The notes beneath the pieces are model-generated. The model was not told the DNA's origin and made no database searches. It saw only the letters and a program-made list of their open reading frames with translations. From NCBI GenBank assembly GCA_022701365.1, contig JAKUHH010000090.1, positions 453,001 to 517,000 of the forward strand: a stretch of 64,000 nucleotides of DNA. The letters are read 5' to 3'. Positions 17,652 through 28,500 of the stretch are shown piece by piece. Both the position numbers and the translations under genes were made by a program. The DNA is from Mycocentrospora acerina. Taxonomy: Eukaryota > Ascomycota > Dothideomycetes > Pleosporales. Positions within the stretch are counted from its first letter, which is position 1. Every line of letters begins with the position of its first letter.

Positions 17652-20607
17652 TTAGATATTCATCCCCCTCGTCAAATCTTCAAGTCCTGAACTCCCTCCA
17701 TGCTGATTGTTACTCTTCGCAAACTTGTTCTTTCGAGCTGCCATTTTGCTCCAGTCCTCGTCGCCTTCGTCGTTGGCAACGGCCTGCTGTGGCCCGGCCT
17801 TTTTGAGTATCCCCTTGACTGGCCCTGGCGACTTTCGTTCCGCGTTGCCCGGTGGTTGCAATGTCATTGATGTCCCGTTTGACATGGCGTCCGAGTTGTT
17901 GGCTACGGGCCGGTACCGAGCGGACAGTCCTACGTTGGACCGCTCTGATGGCGCAATCGATGCCGTGTATCCTCCTCCGAGTCCCATGACGTGTGAAAAT
18001 GGCCGTTGCGGCGACACAAGCGACATGGTTCGTCCAGCGGCGCTGGGCGCGCTGTTCGCCATGCCGTTGGGTACGTTCAGGAAACTGCCATTGCTGCCAT
18101 AGCCGTTACCGCCCATGTGCATTGACATGCGCGGGTCCTGTTGTTGTTGCTGCTGCGGCATGCCCATGGGCATCCCAGGCATCCCGGGCATCCCTGGCAT
18201 TTGCTGCTGCTGCATCGCTTGGAACTGCATCTGCTGCTGCATGGCCATCATTTGCTGCATTTGCTGGTACTGTTGCATCTGCATGTAGTCGTTTTGCTGC
18301 GGCATTGGGTACCCCATCTGATTCATGCCCATTCCCATGCCCATATTCATCATTGGCATTTGTCCGCCCATCGGCCCGCCCATCATATTCATCATGGGGT
18401 TCATACCACCCATGCCATTCATACCGTTCATTCCAGGCATCTGACCCATGCGCATTGGGTTGACTGGTTGCCCGGCAGAGTTCATCTGTTGTCCAAGCAT
18501 CCCGGTAAAAGGCCCTCCTTGTGGCTTCTTGGAGGCACCACCCATGTACTTTTGCTTTGTCATATCCCGCATCTGGATCTGATCGACAAGGGACGGTGCT
18601 GACACACCCGCCTCGTGATACATCATTGGCGGGGGCGCCCCCATGCCCATGCTTGAGTCACCGGCAACAGATGCTGGACCTCGAGCAAAGCCGTTGAAGC
18701 CCATAGATTCTCGGTTCCCTTGTCGGACTATCCCACCTCCAATAAAGGAGGAATGTGGGTCCATGGGTAGGTGTCGGGCAAAGGCAGGCATGTGCATTTG
18801 CGAGGCACGAGTGCTCATGGGGTCCGCAGACGATGGGCGGTCGGGCAGGTACGAGGGCATCGCATTGGCAGGCTGACTCGGAACCCGGTTCCGAGCTTGG
18901 CTAGGGAAGCCGTGCTGTGCCAAGATCCCCAGGGGTATGTCCTCATCTTCCCATTCATCTGCCTTTAGTGAAGTTTCAGAAGGAAAGCCGTTGGTCAACG
19001 TGTCAGCGAGACTTTCAGGTCGGTCAAGGCTTGAGGGCGCTGTTGTTGACCGACGCATGGCCTCCCTTGCAAAGTGCATTTGTTGATTTCTGCGCCTTGA
19101 AATCTCCTCTTCCTCGCGCTTCTTGATTGCGTCCTCTTCATCTTCGTAGTCTTCCTCATCCGAACTCTCGTCCGGCGGTGGCTTGGACAGTTGTCGTTTT
19201 TGGTATTCTCGGAACTCTGCCTGTGTCATGACTTTTGGCCCTGACCCACTAGGAGGCGTAGAGGCAGGTGGAGGCGAAGGCTGGTGCACGGGCACCGCAG
19301 GAGGATCCGGCTTACGTACAGAAAGCTTCTCGACCACAACAGGTTCAGGTTTAGCAGGCGCAAACATGTTGGCATCCTCTTCCTCTTCCTCCTCCTCTTC
19401 CTTCTCGTCTGCATAGGACGGTGTGTAGGACGGTTTCGAGGGTGGCATCGCAGGTCTTGGTGTGCTGCTGTGGGAAGCGGATCGTGAGGAGAAAGGAGTC
19501 TGGTATGAATTTGCCGACGACGAGGCGGGAGTGGAGTTTTGTCGAACAGAGGGCTCGTAAATTCTCTTCTTCTCCATGACGGTGCTGCTGACTACCCGCG
19601 GTGTGGGGTTCTGAAACGTGGGCCCAGATTGCAGGCTGGGGCTTTCAGGGGCTACTGGGGCGTACTGAGAATATTTGTGAGGCGGGGGAAATGGAGGAGA
19701 CGCATCATCGTCGGAATGTGAGGAAGACATTAGATTGTCGCCGGAACCTCGACTGTCCCAACTCTTCAAAGGTGGCTCGACGTCGAGTGTGGAACTTATT
19801 CTGATGGGTTCGGCCTGGAATGTGCGCTTATCTGCAAATAGCGAGCGGCCAGTAGACTCTCGTATAGGTTCGGGAGAGTGTGCCGCGGGTGAATCAAACA
19901 TGTCATCAAATGTCGAACTTCCAAAGTTCAGCTCTCCTTCGAGCTTTGGGGGGATGGCGGTGCTTGCGTAACTCGACGAGGTCATAGCACGGTTCCTGCT
20001 GTTTCTCTCGGCAGCCATCGACTCCTTTTGTGAAAAGCCTGAGCTGGTCTTGGGCAGAGAAGGCAGCTTCTTGATGCCAAAGTATGAGCTGGACGAGTTG
20101 CTTGGCTGGGTGGCGTGGGGCCGGGCGGCGTTTGCGAAGATGTTGTCGTCGGAGCTGGTGTCTGTCGAAGAGGGAAGAGTCGACGTCGAGCCATGCTGGC
20201 CGTTGTTGTAGTAACGGGAGGCTGAAAATTGGGTGCCATTGCTTGACTTACTATCACTAATGCAGGAGTTAATTAGACTGACGCTATTGTTAGCTTTTGC
20301 GGGTCGGGTCTTACCGCTTTGAGGATCCTGGAGATTCGTCTTCAAATGAATGATTGCGGCCCTTGGCCCCTCCGCCGCCGAAGCCACTGAAGCGAGGGAA
20401 CTTGGACGAAGGTTTCTCCTTCTCCAACGTCTTTCTGCGTTCGTTGGCCTTGTCGACCTCGGTCCGACTCAGTAGACGAAAGCCCCCTGAGTCGTCGTTT
20501 GCAGGGGCAGGGGCGACGGGACTGGTGGACGCTTCTTCCAGGTCCAAAGCATTGCTCTGCGACTTGCGGCGACCCATGAAGAGTCCTAGGCCTCCTGGCT
20601 TGCCCAT
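17652..20607 (-). CDS. Large disordered protein with Met/Gln-rich domain, unrecognised
   Basis: Exons 20607-20315 and 20256-17652 give 965 aa. The intron is 58 nt (GTAAGA…CATTAG), and splicing joins SSKR to DSKSSNG in frame. I do not recognise a named family. The N-terminus (MGKPGGLGLFMGRRKSQS) and a short middle block (VMTQAEFREYQKRQLSKPPP, then an acidic EDYEDEEDA stretch and EEISRRRNQQMHFAREAMRR) look conserved. DEWEDEDIPLGILAQHGFP is another likely conserved motif. The C-terminal third is a long run of GMNGMNGMGG, MMNMMGG, QQMQQMM and PGMPGMPGMP repeats, prion-like in composition. A 30-nt (GT)n tract lies directly upstream of the ATG. The role is unknown; scaffold or RNA-granule function is only a guess from composition. 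Confidence 0.75.
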
Positions 20608-20609
20608 GA

Positions 20610-20641
<32 letters not shown>

Positions 20642-23058
20642 TGTGTTTGTGGCGTGCAGGTATCGCGGAGCGAAACGGCGCTCGATGGCGGGTGGGAATT
20701 ATCTCACGGGGTGGCGATGGTTCATGCGGTAGAAATATGCGGATAGGTGGCGTGAGAGAGTGAGTGGCTCGGGGGAGGGAGGGTCAATGACGGTGGTGGT
20801 GGTGGAATGGCGCCAAGCGGCAATGTGGGAAGGAGCGAGCGTGAAGAGGTCGGAGGAAGCGTCTAGGGCTGCAGTGTCAGCTCGGGCGCGGTGCAGCTGG
20901 CAATGGCGTGGCAGCGGGTTGGGTTGATGCAATGGCAGGCGCGAGGGTGCGGGCGCAGCGTGGCACAGGGCTGCGAGGCGCGAGCGGTGAATGCTTGCGT
21001 GCCCGTCTGCACGCGATGCGCTAGGTCCTCTGACGTCTCCCAACAAGAAGCAAAAAAACGAGCGTGTGGAAGGCGTGCCCCTCTGGAGCCAGCCTGCACG
21101 CAATCGGTGGGCGAGGGTGCCGAGTGGTTGAAAAAGCTCCGCAGGCTCGGGAAAGGTGATGCACGACGTACCAGACACAAACAGCGGGCGGGCGGGCAGC
21201 GTGGCGGGAACCAGCTTCCGGACAACGAGCGACGGGGCAAGGGCGGCGGTGGAGTGGCGGGGAGAGGCGAGGGCAGAGGGAGAGGGGAGAGAAGGGCAGA
21301 GGGAGACACGGCGTGAGGTTCGCGAGGAGCCAGGGAGCCGACACGACGGCAGGATGTTTCTCGCGGGCGTCGCCAACGCGGGTCGCCCAGTGCGAGAGGG
21401 CCTAGGAATGGCATGTAGTGGCTAATGCAATGGGCTCGCGCTGTGAGCAGCTAGCGCGAATGTGCGGCAGCCAGGGTCTGCCTGGGTTGCGAACGACAGG
21501 ACCGCGACCGAGCCTCGACAGGACCGCGCACAGGGCCAGAGCAGGGCCAGCAGGGACAGCAGGGACACAGCGAGGACGCCGCTGGAGAACAAGCCGTCGC
21601 CGTGCTTGCTGCTGCTGCTGCCATTGGCGTCGGCCGCCCGTCAGCGAGCCATGGCATGCAAATCGTGTTGCCCGTCTCAGGGCCATGCCCGCTCGGGACT
21701 CCAGCGCTCTAATTTTGGACGGGGAGCCACCCGGCACGGCCACTGGCACTGTCCAGGTACGGTGCACGCCTCTCTCACACATGGACCGCGTCGTCTGCTG
21801 CGCTGCCATGGCCGTCGTTGCGGAGCACCACCACCACCACCACCACCACCACCACCACTACTACTACCGCTGCCCTTGAGGTGTTCGTCCGCCGGCGTGC
21901 GCGAACGAACCTGTTGAGTAGCTTCACCACCCTTGAACGCCTAGGCTAGCGGCTCTCTCTTTCCACTTTGTAATAGTACATCAACACATGCGATCGTGAC
22001 AGGGGCCTCTTACTCGCCCACACTCGACCCACGGCACCACGCCTGCAAAAACATGCGAGCAATTGGACACCAGCCCCCCTTCTGCTGGCTGCACACTCGG
22101 CCGTCTCTTTCCAACGTGCACCTCCGACATTGCTTCATCGCCAAGGGAACCACCCAGCCAACTGCCTGGGCCTGTCGGCCATGGCGGAGGAATGACCGCC
22201 CGTCTTGTGGCTAGCAGTCGTACCTAGTTCCCATACAAACAACCATTCTGGGCGGCGCCATTCATCATTTAGACAACTCTGCCTAGGCACATAGCATCGT
22301 AGTATCCGCTCAACGCCTCTGCCGGCCCTTAGCGCCATTGATTGTCTCTTTTCGCTCCTCCCACGCCTTGCTCACGAGTCACGATGCAGTCTGAGCAGCA
22401 GAGTGAAATCAATCAACGGACGTCACACCCACTACCAGCCAATGTGCACACACCACCGCAGCCTTCCCAAACGCCTGCCACCTGATTCTGATTCCTCCCA
22501 AACCCAAACCCCCCAAACCTTGCTTCTCCCCAACAATTCTTGTCGCGCCAACGGCCGCTTCACACCAGCCGATTGGCACTCCAGCACGCTCCATAATCCA
22601 CGTTCCCCAGCCTCGTTGTTTCCACCCCCGCAGCCCAAACACACCACAAACACGCCTACCTTACCACCCACCAACCGCTTTCCAAGAAAACGCCATCCCA
22701 GCTAGCCTTCCCGCCCCGCCTCCTCGTCCGTCCACTCCATCAACTCCATCTCCCGCAATGTGCTTCACCCCCTCTGCCCGTCGCGAACGCGTAAGCCTCT
22801 CAACACACACAAATGCACAACGTCATGACGTCCCGACCCATTACCTCACCTCTCTCTTTTTCCTAGCATACTCGTGATTCGCGCGTTTGAAACACGCATT
22901 GCATGCAGCAGAAATGATCTACCCGATCGATCGATCGATCAATCAATCAATCAATCAATCACTCACTCACTCACTCACTCGTGCCGCCCATGTAAAACAT
23001 ACACGAGTATAGGTAGGTAGGTAGGTAGTTGTCCAGACACAAACACTCGGTTGGGCAG

Positions 23059-23095
<37 letters not shown>

Positions 23096-24553
23096 CCACC
23101 ATCGTCATCAGCATCAACATCAACATCAACATCATCATCAGCAGCAACCAAACAGCCAACGTTCTAGACCCCCCATGCGAACAAACGAGTACCCATCCAC
23201 TCGTACCTTTCTTCTTCTTCTTCTTCTTCTTCTCCACAAGCCCAATCGTATCAGCCCCAGTACCTTCTTACCTATCACCATGCTTACACCTCTCACTGAG
23301 CAGCGTGCGTGCGTGCGTACATACGTACATACATACATACATACATACAGACTTTGTCCCGCCTTTCTACCCCCATCGCTCGTGTTTCGTTTCATTGCGT
23401 GAGAGCGAGTGTGCAAGCGAGCCTGACCAGTCTTGCTCCCCCACCGCCGTATTCTCACGTGTCGATACGATGGGGAATGCGATGGGGAATGCGATGACAC
23501 GCCATTCCATATCTTGCCGTACCACCACCATACCTTGTGTGCTGTGTGCTGTGTGAAGTGTGATTCAGTTAAAAAAAAAAAGGTGGGATTTTTTTTTTAT
23601 AATTTCAAATGAGGGGATGTGATTTGTGTTTCTGATGCGCATGTATGTTTCCTCGGTCTCCCCGATTCTTTGGTCTTGTCTTGTCTTGTGGATGTGGATG
23701 GGGATGGGGATGGGGTTCCCTCGTGTGCTCGCTCAGCGGGTGGGGGCGGGGAGGCGGTTTTTGCGGAAACGAAATACGATGGGGCTTTTGGGGTTCCTTC
23801 GCGATAGTAGTGCTAGTAGGGACTGGATGCGAGAGGTACGATGGATTATTGGGGGGAGGGGTTTCTCGTGTGCATGGATGGGTGGGTGGATGGATATGTG
23901 TGGTACTGCGACTTGTGGGATGAATGTGTGGATTGTGTAGTCTATATGGGCTGTAGGGTTTGTATTGTTGATGTGGTCTACATGGTCCGTGGGGAGAACA
24001 TGCCATGTCACAGGTGGCTGAGTGAGTAGCTTAGCTGAGAAATAGCAAGTAGCACAGAAACCACATGGAAGGGAAAAGTGCATGTCAGCAGGCCAAATCA
24101 GGGCTCGTCAGGAAAAATGGTCGAGAATGAACAGGAATGAACATGAAAAAGTACAGTGCAATTCTTGCGCTTATCAGAAACTCGCAACCTCGCTGTATTG
24201 TATTGTATTGAATGGAATGGTGTCATGGCAGTCATCGACCTCCTCTATCGGAACGTCGCAAGTATTGTGGCATAACGTCCTGCACAGAGTCAGCGCCCAC
24301 TTTGCAGAGGTCCAGCAATGTGCTTTGAGACCAACGTTTAATTTTCCTCGCCTCTCCCACATGTGCGACTCGTGTCGCTGGTCTTTGGAGCCTGGCCGTT
24401 CTTCCCCCAACCATGGTCGTCTTGTTTTGTCTTGTCTTGTCTTGTCCTGTCTTATCCTGTCCTGCCCTCCCCTGCCCTATCCAGTCCTGTCCACCTCCAA
24501 GGCACCGTTTACCCGCCCAAGCATCTACCCGTGCATACAGGAAAGGGAAGAAA
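20608..24553. other. Long non-coding interval rich in simple repeats
   Basis: Nearly 4 kb without a supportable conventional gene. 20608-20645 is (GT)n. 20660-21420 is GC-rich 5' flank. (CCA)n lies at 21826-21860. Tetranucleotide tracts GATC/AATC/ACTC lie at 22926-22980 and GTAG at 23011-23030. (ATC)n lies at 23061-23140, (TTC)n at 23210-23232 and (ACAT)n at 23317-23350. Long open frames on both strands here have strongly biased, unconserved-looking composition. One tiny spliced ORF is listed separately. Confidence 0.65.
22758..22890 (+). CDS. Possible spliced 18-residue micro-ORF
   Basis: ATG at 22758 (context CCCGCAATGT) opens 11 codons (MCFTPSARRER) and ends exactly at a GTAAGC donor. After 76 nt, with a pyrimidine-rich CTCTCTCTTTTTCCTAG acceptor, HTRDSRV and a stop follow. 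The splice signals are good and the frame is kept, but 18 residues could arise by chance. The intron contains the perfect palindrome ACGTCATGACGT. It could also be the first exon of an unrecognised transcript. Confidence 0.25.
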
Positions 24554-25230
24554 CTAGTCCGAATCCTCGTCGCTGACGTCCATTTCCATCTCAGCGTCGT
24601 CGTCATCCTCCTCCTCTTCCTCGTCATCGCGCGCTCGTTTCTGCCCCTTTGCCCTGTCCTGCTCATTGACTGGCACCGCCTTTTCAATCACCGCGCCAAA
24701 GGGCGCAGGCTGTGCACTCGCGTCCTCGGCTCCTGGCTCGCGCTCCGGCTCGGGCATCTTGTACGTGCCGTCGAGTTTCGCAATCGTGTCCGACTTTGTC
24801 TTTGCGTAGGCAATCGTCTGCACATGTCGTCAGCTCGGCCCTAGCTCACGCCAGCAAAGACGGCAAGACGCACCATGTCCTTTCCGAAAAAGGAAAACCC
24901 CTGCAGCGCGCGCATGGCCTGCGTCGAGGAATCAATGTCCCGGAAGACGACGTGCGCCTGACCGCGCATCTTCATGGTCTTGAGCGCGATGATGTCCAGG
25001 ATGACGCCATAGGTTGCAAAGAGCATGTACAGGTTCCTCTTCAGGTCCTCCTTGGGCAGCTTGTCGGGGAGATTGCGCACATAGAGTCTACGAGCTGTTA
25101 GCCCGTCTGCGTCTTGTCATATTGGCGTGGTGTCACGGCGGGCGGGGGGTGGCTGCACCTACGTCCTGTTGGGGATCCCTTCCTTGGGGACGGCGACGGT
25201 GCCGGGCGGTCCTCGTGCAATGGTGGCCAT
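24554..25230 (-). CDS. msl1: U1A/U2B''-type snRNP RRM protein (U2 snRNP B''-like)
   Basis: SNF-family RRM proteins bind a snRNA stem-loop in the spliceosome. Exons 25230-25163, 25087-24874 and 24817-24554 give 181 aa. The RRM has RNP2 LYVRNL and RNP1 RGQAHVVF, with the family-typical KLPKEDLKRNLYMLFATYG and IIALKTMKMRGQAH. The third exon starts TIAYAKTKSD. Only one RRM is present, followed by an acidic tail (DDEEEEEDDDDAEMEMDVSD), which fits U2B'' better than two-RRM U1A. Introns are 75 and 56 nt. It is divergent from the CDK7 gene with 422 nt between start codons. Confidence 0.88.
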
Positions 25231-25652
25231 GGCGGTGTCTGTATGGAGAGAGCACGGCGGTGCTGGCGACGAAAGTTGAAGCTCCCCGCGGAAAATCGCG
25301 CTAGTGCTGCGTCCTAACGTTTGGGACGTGCGTGGATCGCCGCCGCGTCTCCGCCATTGTTGCCGTTCAGGGTGCTGTTCACTTTGCTTTACTGCCGCTT
25401 CGCTTGACTTGACTTGGCTCGACTTGACTTGACTTCACCAACACCTCACCTCACCTCACTTGCTTGACCGACGGCGGCAGGACGAGCATGGCAAGCGAGC
25501 GAACATGAACAGCAGCAACCAGAGTCCTTTGCGAACCACACCCTGCGCCATTCGCCTTTGCGCCTCGACCTGATCCAGGACAGCTCCGCCAGCTTCACAC
25601 AACTGGAGTACGAGCCGCTCGCCTTCAGACTTCCTCAACTACACTGCCCGCC
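25231..25652. promoter_or_regulatory. Divergent promoter region, U2B''-like / CDK7
   Basis: A 422-nt spacer between two start codons pointing apart. It contains degenerate CTTGACTTGACTTGGCTCGACTTGAC repeats (about 25394-25430, shown here as overlapping CTTGACTTGA units) and CACCTCACCTCACCTCAC. No specific binding site is claimed. Confidence 0.6.
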
Positions 25653-26921
25653 ATGGCTTCCTCCCCCGTTGTCCTCAGCCCCAATCCCAACCCGCTCGGG
25701 TCGCGGTTCGCGCCAAACCAAAGGGCGAAAGCACTCGCCATGATTGGAAACAACCACAAGCCCGCAGACCCGCCTGCCGCGCCCGCCGCTGCAGACAGTG
25801 CCGCTGCAGACGGGGGCATGGATCTGGCCGAGCAGATGAACGACGCCGTGCGCGAGCAGTTTGTCACGGCAGGCCGTCTCGGAGAAGGAACCTACGCCAT
25901 TGTCTACGCTGGTCACTACCGCCACGACCCCAGCTCGCTCGTCGCCATCAAGAAGATCAAGTTCAACGCCGAGTTCAAGGACGGCATCGCCATGGACGCC
26001 ATTCGCGAAATAAAGTTCCTGTCGGAGCTCTCGCACCCAAACATCATCAAGCTCCATGCCGTCTTCTCCACAAAGGACCAGAATCTCTCTCTTGTACTCG
26101 AACACCTCCCGCTCGGCGATCTCGAGGGCTTGTGGAAGAACACAACCATAACATATGGCAATGCTGATATCAAAGCATGGGCAAACATGCTCTGCCAAGC
26201 AATCTGGTTCTGCCACGAAAACTCGGTCCTGCACCGCGATATCAAAGGCAACAACGCCCTCATTGCCGCCGATGGCACTGTCAAACTCGCCGATTTTGGT
26301 CTTGCCCGGTCCTTTGCTGACCCCGGACGCCCTATGACCTCCAATGTCATCACACGCTTCTACCGGCCCCCAGAGCTACTCTATGGCTGCTACCACTACG
26401 CTGGCGGCGTCGACATCTGGAGTACCGCCTGCGTCATTGCCGAACTCGCCATTCGCCGCTTCTTTCTCCCTTCAGAAACCGACATCCAGCAGCTTGCCGT
26501 CATCTGTGACCACTTCGGCACCCCCACCGAGGAAACATGGCCCGGCGTCTCCACCCTGCGGTACTACGTGTCACCCGAAAAACAACCCAGCGCCGACCCT
26601 GGCGCAAAACGAATCGCGGCAAAGCTCCCCCGCGGCCTCAACTGGTGGCGTGCCACCTTCCCCCTCTTGGGCGACGACGGCATCGACCTCCTCCGGGGAA
26701 TGCTGGCCATGGACCCAAGGAAACGCCTCACTGCTACACAGACCCTGCAGCACCGCTACTGGACTAGTGCCCCCCGGCCGACCAAAAAAGAATACCTCCC
26801 CCAGGAAGGCGGCGGGCAGAAAAAAGTGGGCGAAGATTTGAAGAGAAAAGGAGGCGAGACACCTGCGGGGGCTGGACGCGCCGACAAAGTAGCTCGTAAA
26901 TTGGATTTTGGAAACATGTAA
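25653..26921 (+). CDS. kin28: Cyclin-dependent kinase 7 / Kin28, TFIIH kinase
   Basis: CDK7/Kin28 phosphorylates the RNA polymerase II C-terminal domain as part of TFIIH. Single exon, 422 aa, ATG in context GCCATGGCT. The P-loop GRLGEGTYAIVYAG starts at residue 74, VAIKK has K100, and HRD is at 194-196. DFG is at 214-216, and the activation segment SNVITRFYRPPELL is typical of CDK7. A 70-residue N-terminal extension and a basic C-tail (KKVGEDLKRKGGET) flank the domain. The catalytic loop reads HRDIKGNNALI where CDKs normally have HRDLKPNN, and the usual APE is PPE. The catalytic D, K and N are kept, so it should be active. The microsatellite region begins just after the stop. Confidence 0.88.
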   Translation: MASSPVVLSPNPNPLGSRFAPNQRAKALAMIGNNHKPADPPAAPAAADSAAADGGMDLAEQMNDAVREQFVTAGRLGEGTYAIVYAGHYRHDPSSLVAIKKIKFNAEFKDGIAMDAIREIKFLSELSHPNIIKLHAVFSTKDQNLSLVLEHLPLGDLEGLWKNTTITYGNADIKAWANMLCQAIWFCHENSVLHRDIKGNNALIAADGTVKLADFGLARSFADPGRPMTSNVITRFYRPPELLYGCYHYAGGVDIWSTACVIAELAIRRFFLPSETDIQQLAVICDHFGTPTEETWPGVSTLRYYVSPEKQPSADPGAKRIAAKLPRGLNWWRATFPLLGDDGIDLLRGMLAMDPRKRLTATQTLQHRYWTSAPRPTKKEYLPQEGGGQKKVGEDLKRKGGETPAGAGRADKVARKLDFGNM

Positions 26922-27783
26922 TGAGTACCTTTTTGTGTGTGTATATATTAGAGTAGTTGGGAAAGGGGAAAAATACCTAGAAATCGAATTTAGCGCTTTG
27001 AAGCATTTATTTCATTCTCTCTTCTTCTTCTTCTTCTTCTTCTTCTTTGCATGGATTAGCGTTGTGATGTGTGTATACATAACTTGCTGTTTTAACGTGT
27101 TGATTGTACTTGCTGTACGCTCTTCTATTCTGGGGTTCTTTCACCTTGGGCCAATGTGTGTGTATGTGTGTATGTATGTGTGTGTATATATGTGTGTATG
27201 TATGTGTGTGTATATATGTGTGTATGTATGTGTGTGTATATATGTGTGTATGTATGTGTGTGTATATATGTGTGTATGTATGTGTGTGTATATATGTGTG
27301 TATGTATGTGTGTGTATATATGTGTGTATGTATGTGTGTGTATATATGTGTGTATGTATGTGTGTGTATATATGTGTGTATGTATGTGTGTGTATATATG
27401 TGTGTATGTATGTGTGTGTATATATGTGTGTATGTATGTGTGTGTATATATGTGTGTATGTATGTGTGTGTATATATGTGTGTATGTATGTGTGTGTATA
27501 TATGTGTGTATGTATGTGTGTGTATATATGTGTGTGTATGGAAAGGTAGAGGACTAGCTGTGGAGAGAGAGACTAGGAGGTTGGATTTGAATTGAGGATG
27601 GAGAGGTTAGGTTATGTTTTTTTAATCAGTCAGTCAGTTAATCGGTTAGTGAGTTAGTCATAGTCAGGGAGTGAGTGAGCGAGTGAGTGAGGTGATGATT
27701 AAAAAGCACAAGATCAAATCGTTTTATTTAGTAAATGGTATTTCACGTCGTGTGAAGGACGGAGAGAAACACTTAGATCCCTT

Positions 27784-27842
<59 letters not shown>

Positions 27843-28141
27843 AGGAGAATCATCTTCAAGTGTGCCATTCATGTAAAGGCGAAGATACGGACAGACGGAT
27901 ATGATGAGTTCGAGGAGGTAGTTGTTGAAGTGAACGTTTCAGTAAAGTTCGTGTGGGATGGTTTGATTGAAGATTAATTAGTATAACAACAAGGGAGGTA
28001 GATGTGTACATGTATATTTGACCTGCTAGGATGGGTCACATGGTAGGGCATTCACATTTCAATAGTAGTAGCTTGTTGTATTGATAGTGTAGATGTCTTT
28101 CTTTCCGTTCCTCTCCTCTCCTCTCCTCATTCCTCCTTTAC
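26922..28141. repeat. Microsatellite block downstream of CDK7
   Basis: (TTC)n at about 27020-27048. Then about fifteen units of a 24-bp repeat, TGTGTGTATATATGTGTGTA plus TGTA, from about 27155 to 27540. (CA)n follows at 27785-27838, and CTCCTCTCCTCTCC near 28110. The 24-bp unit has no stop in any plus frame, so it generates long meaningless open frames. Nothing coding is seen. Confidence 0.85.
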
Positions 28142-28147
28142 AGAACC

Positions 28148-28195
<48 letters not shown>

Positions 28196-28376
28196 CCNNN
28201 NNNNNNNNNNNNNNNNNNNNNNNNNNNNNNNNNNNNNNNNNNNNNNNNNNNNNNNNNNNNNNNNNNNNNNNNNNNNNNNNNNNNNNNNNNNNNNNNNNNN
28301 NNNNNNNNNNNNNNNNNNNNNNNNNNNNNNNNNNNNNNNNNNNNNNNNNNNNNNNNNNCCCCCCCCCCCCCCCCCC
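28148..28376. other. Poly-C tract containing an assembly gap
   Basis: About 45 C residues (one T) run into 161 Ns (28198-28358), then 18 more C residues. The gap length is nominal. Sequencing evidently failed in a long C homopolymer. Confidence 0.95.
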
Positions 28377-28500
28377 TATCTTTCAGCCCAGGATAGTTGA
28401 TTTGTCTTGTCTTGTCTACCTATCCATTCATCCATCTACCTATCTATCCTTCCACGCGGAAATATATCACTTCCAAGCTACCACCACCACCACACACAAC

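Noticed and set aside
20863..21879. Overlapping open frames of 100-180 codons on both strands
   Set aside because: Arg/Ala/Pro-biased translations of GC-rich promoter DNA, mutually overlapping, with no domain or splice context.
23011..23350. CRISPR-like or telomeric repeat candidates
   Set aside because: These are simple tri- and tetranucleotide microsatellites without spacers or TTAGGG units; CRISPR is not expected in a fungal nucleus.
27104..27595. Long Cys/Val/Tyr open frames in all three plus frames
   Set aside because: They are translations of the 24-bp TG/TA satellite, which simply lacks stops; no real protein.
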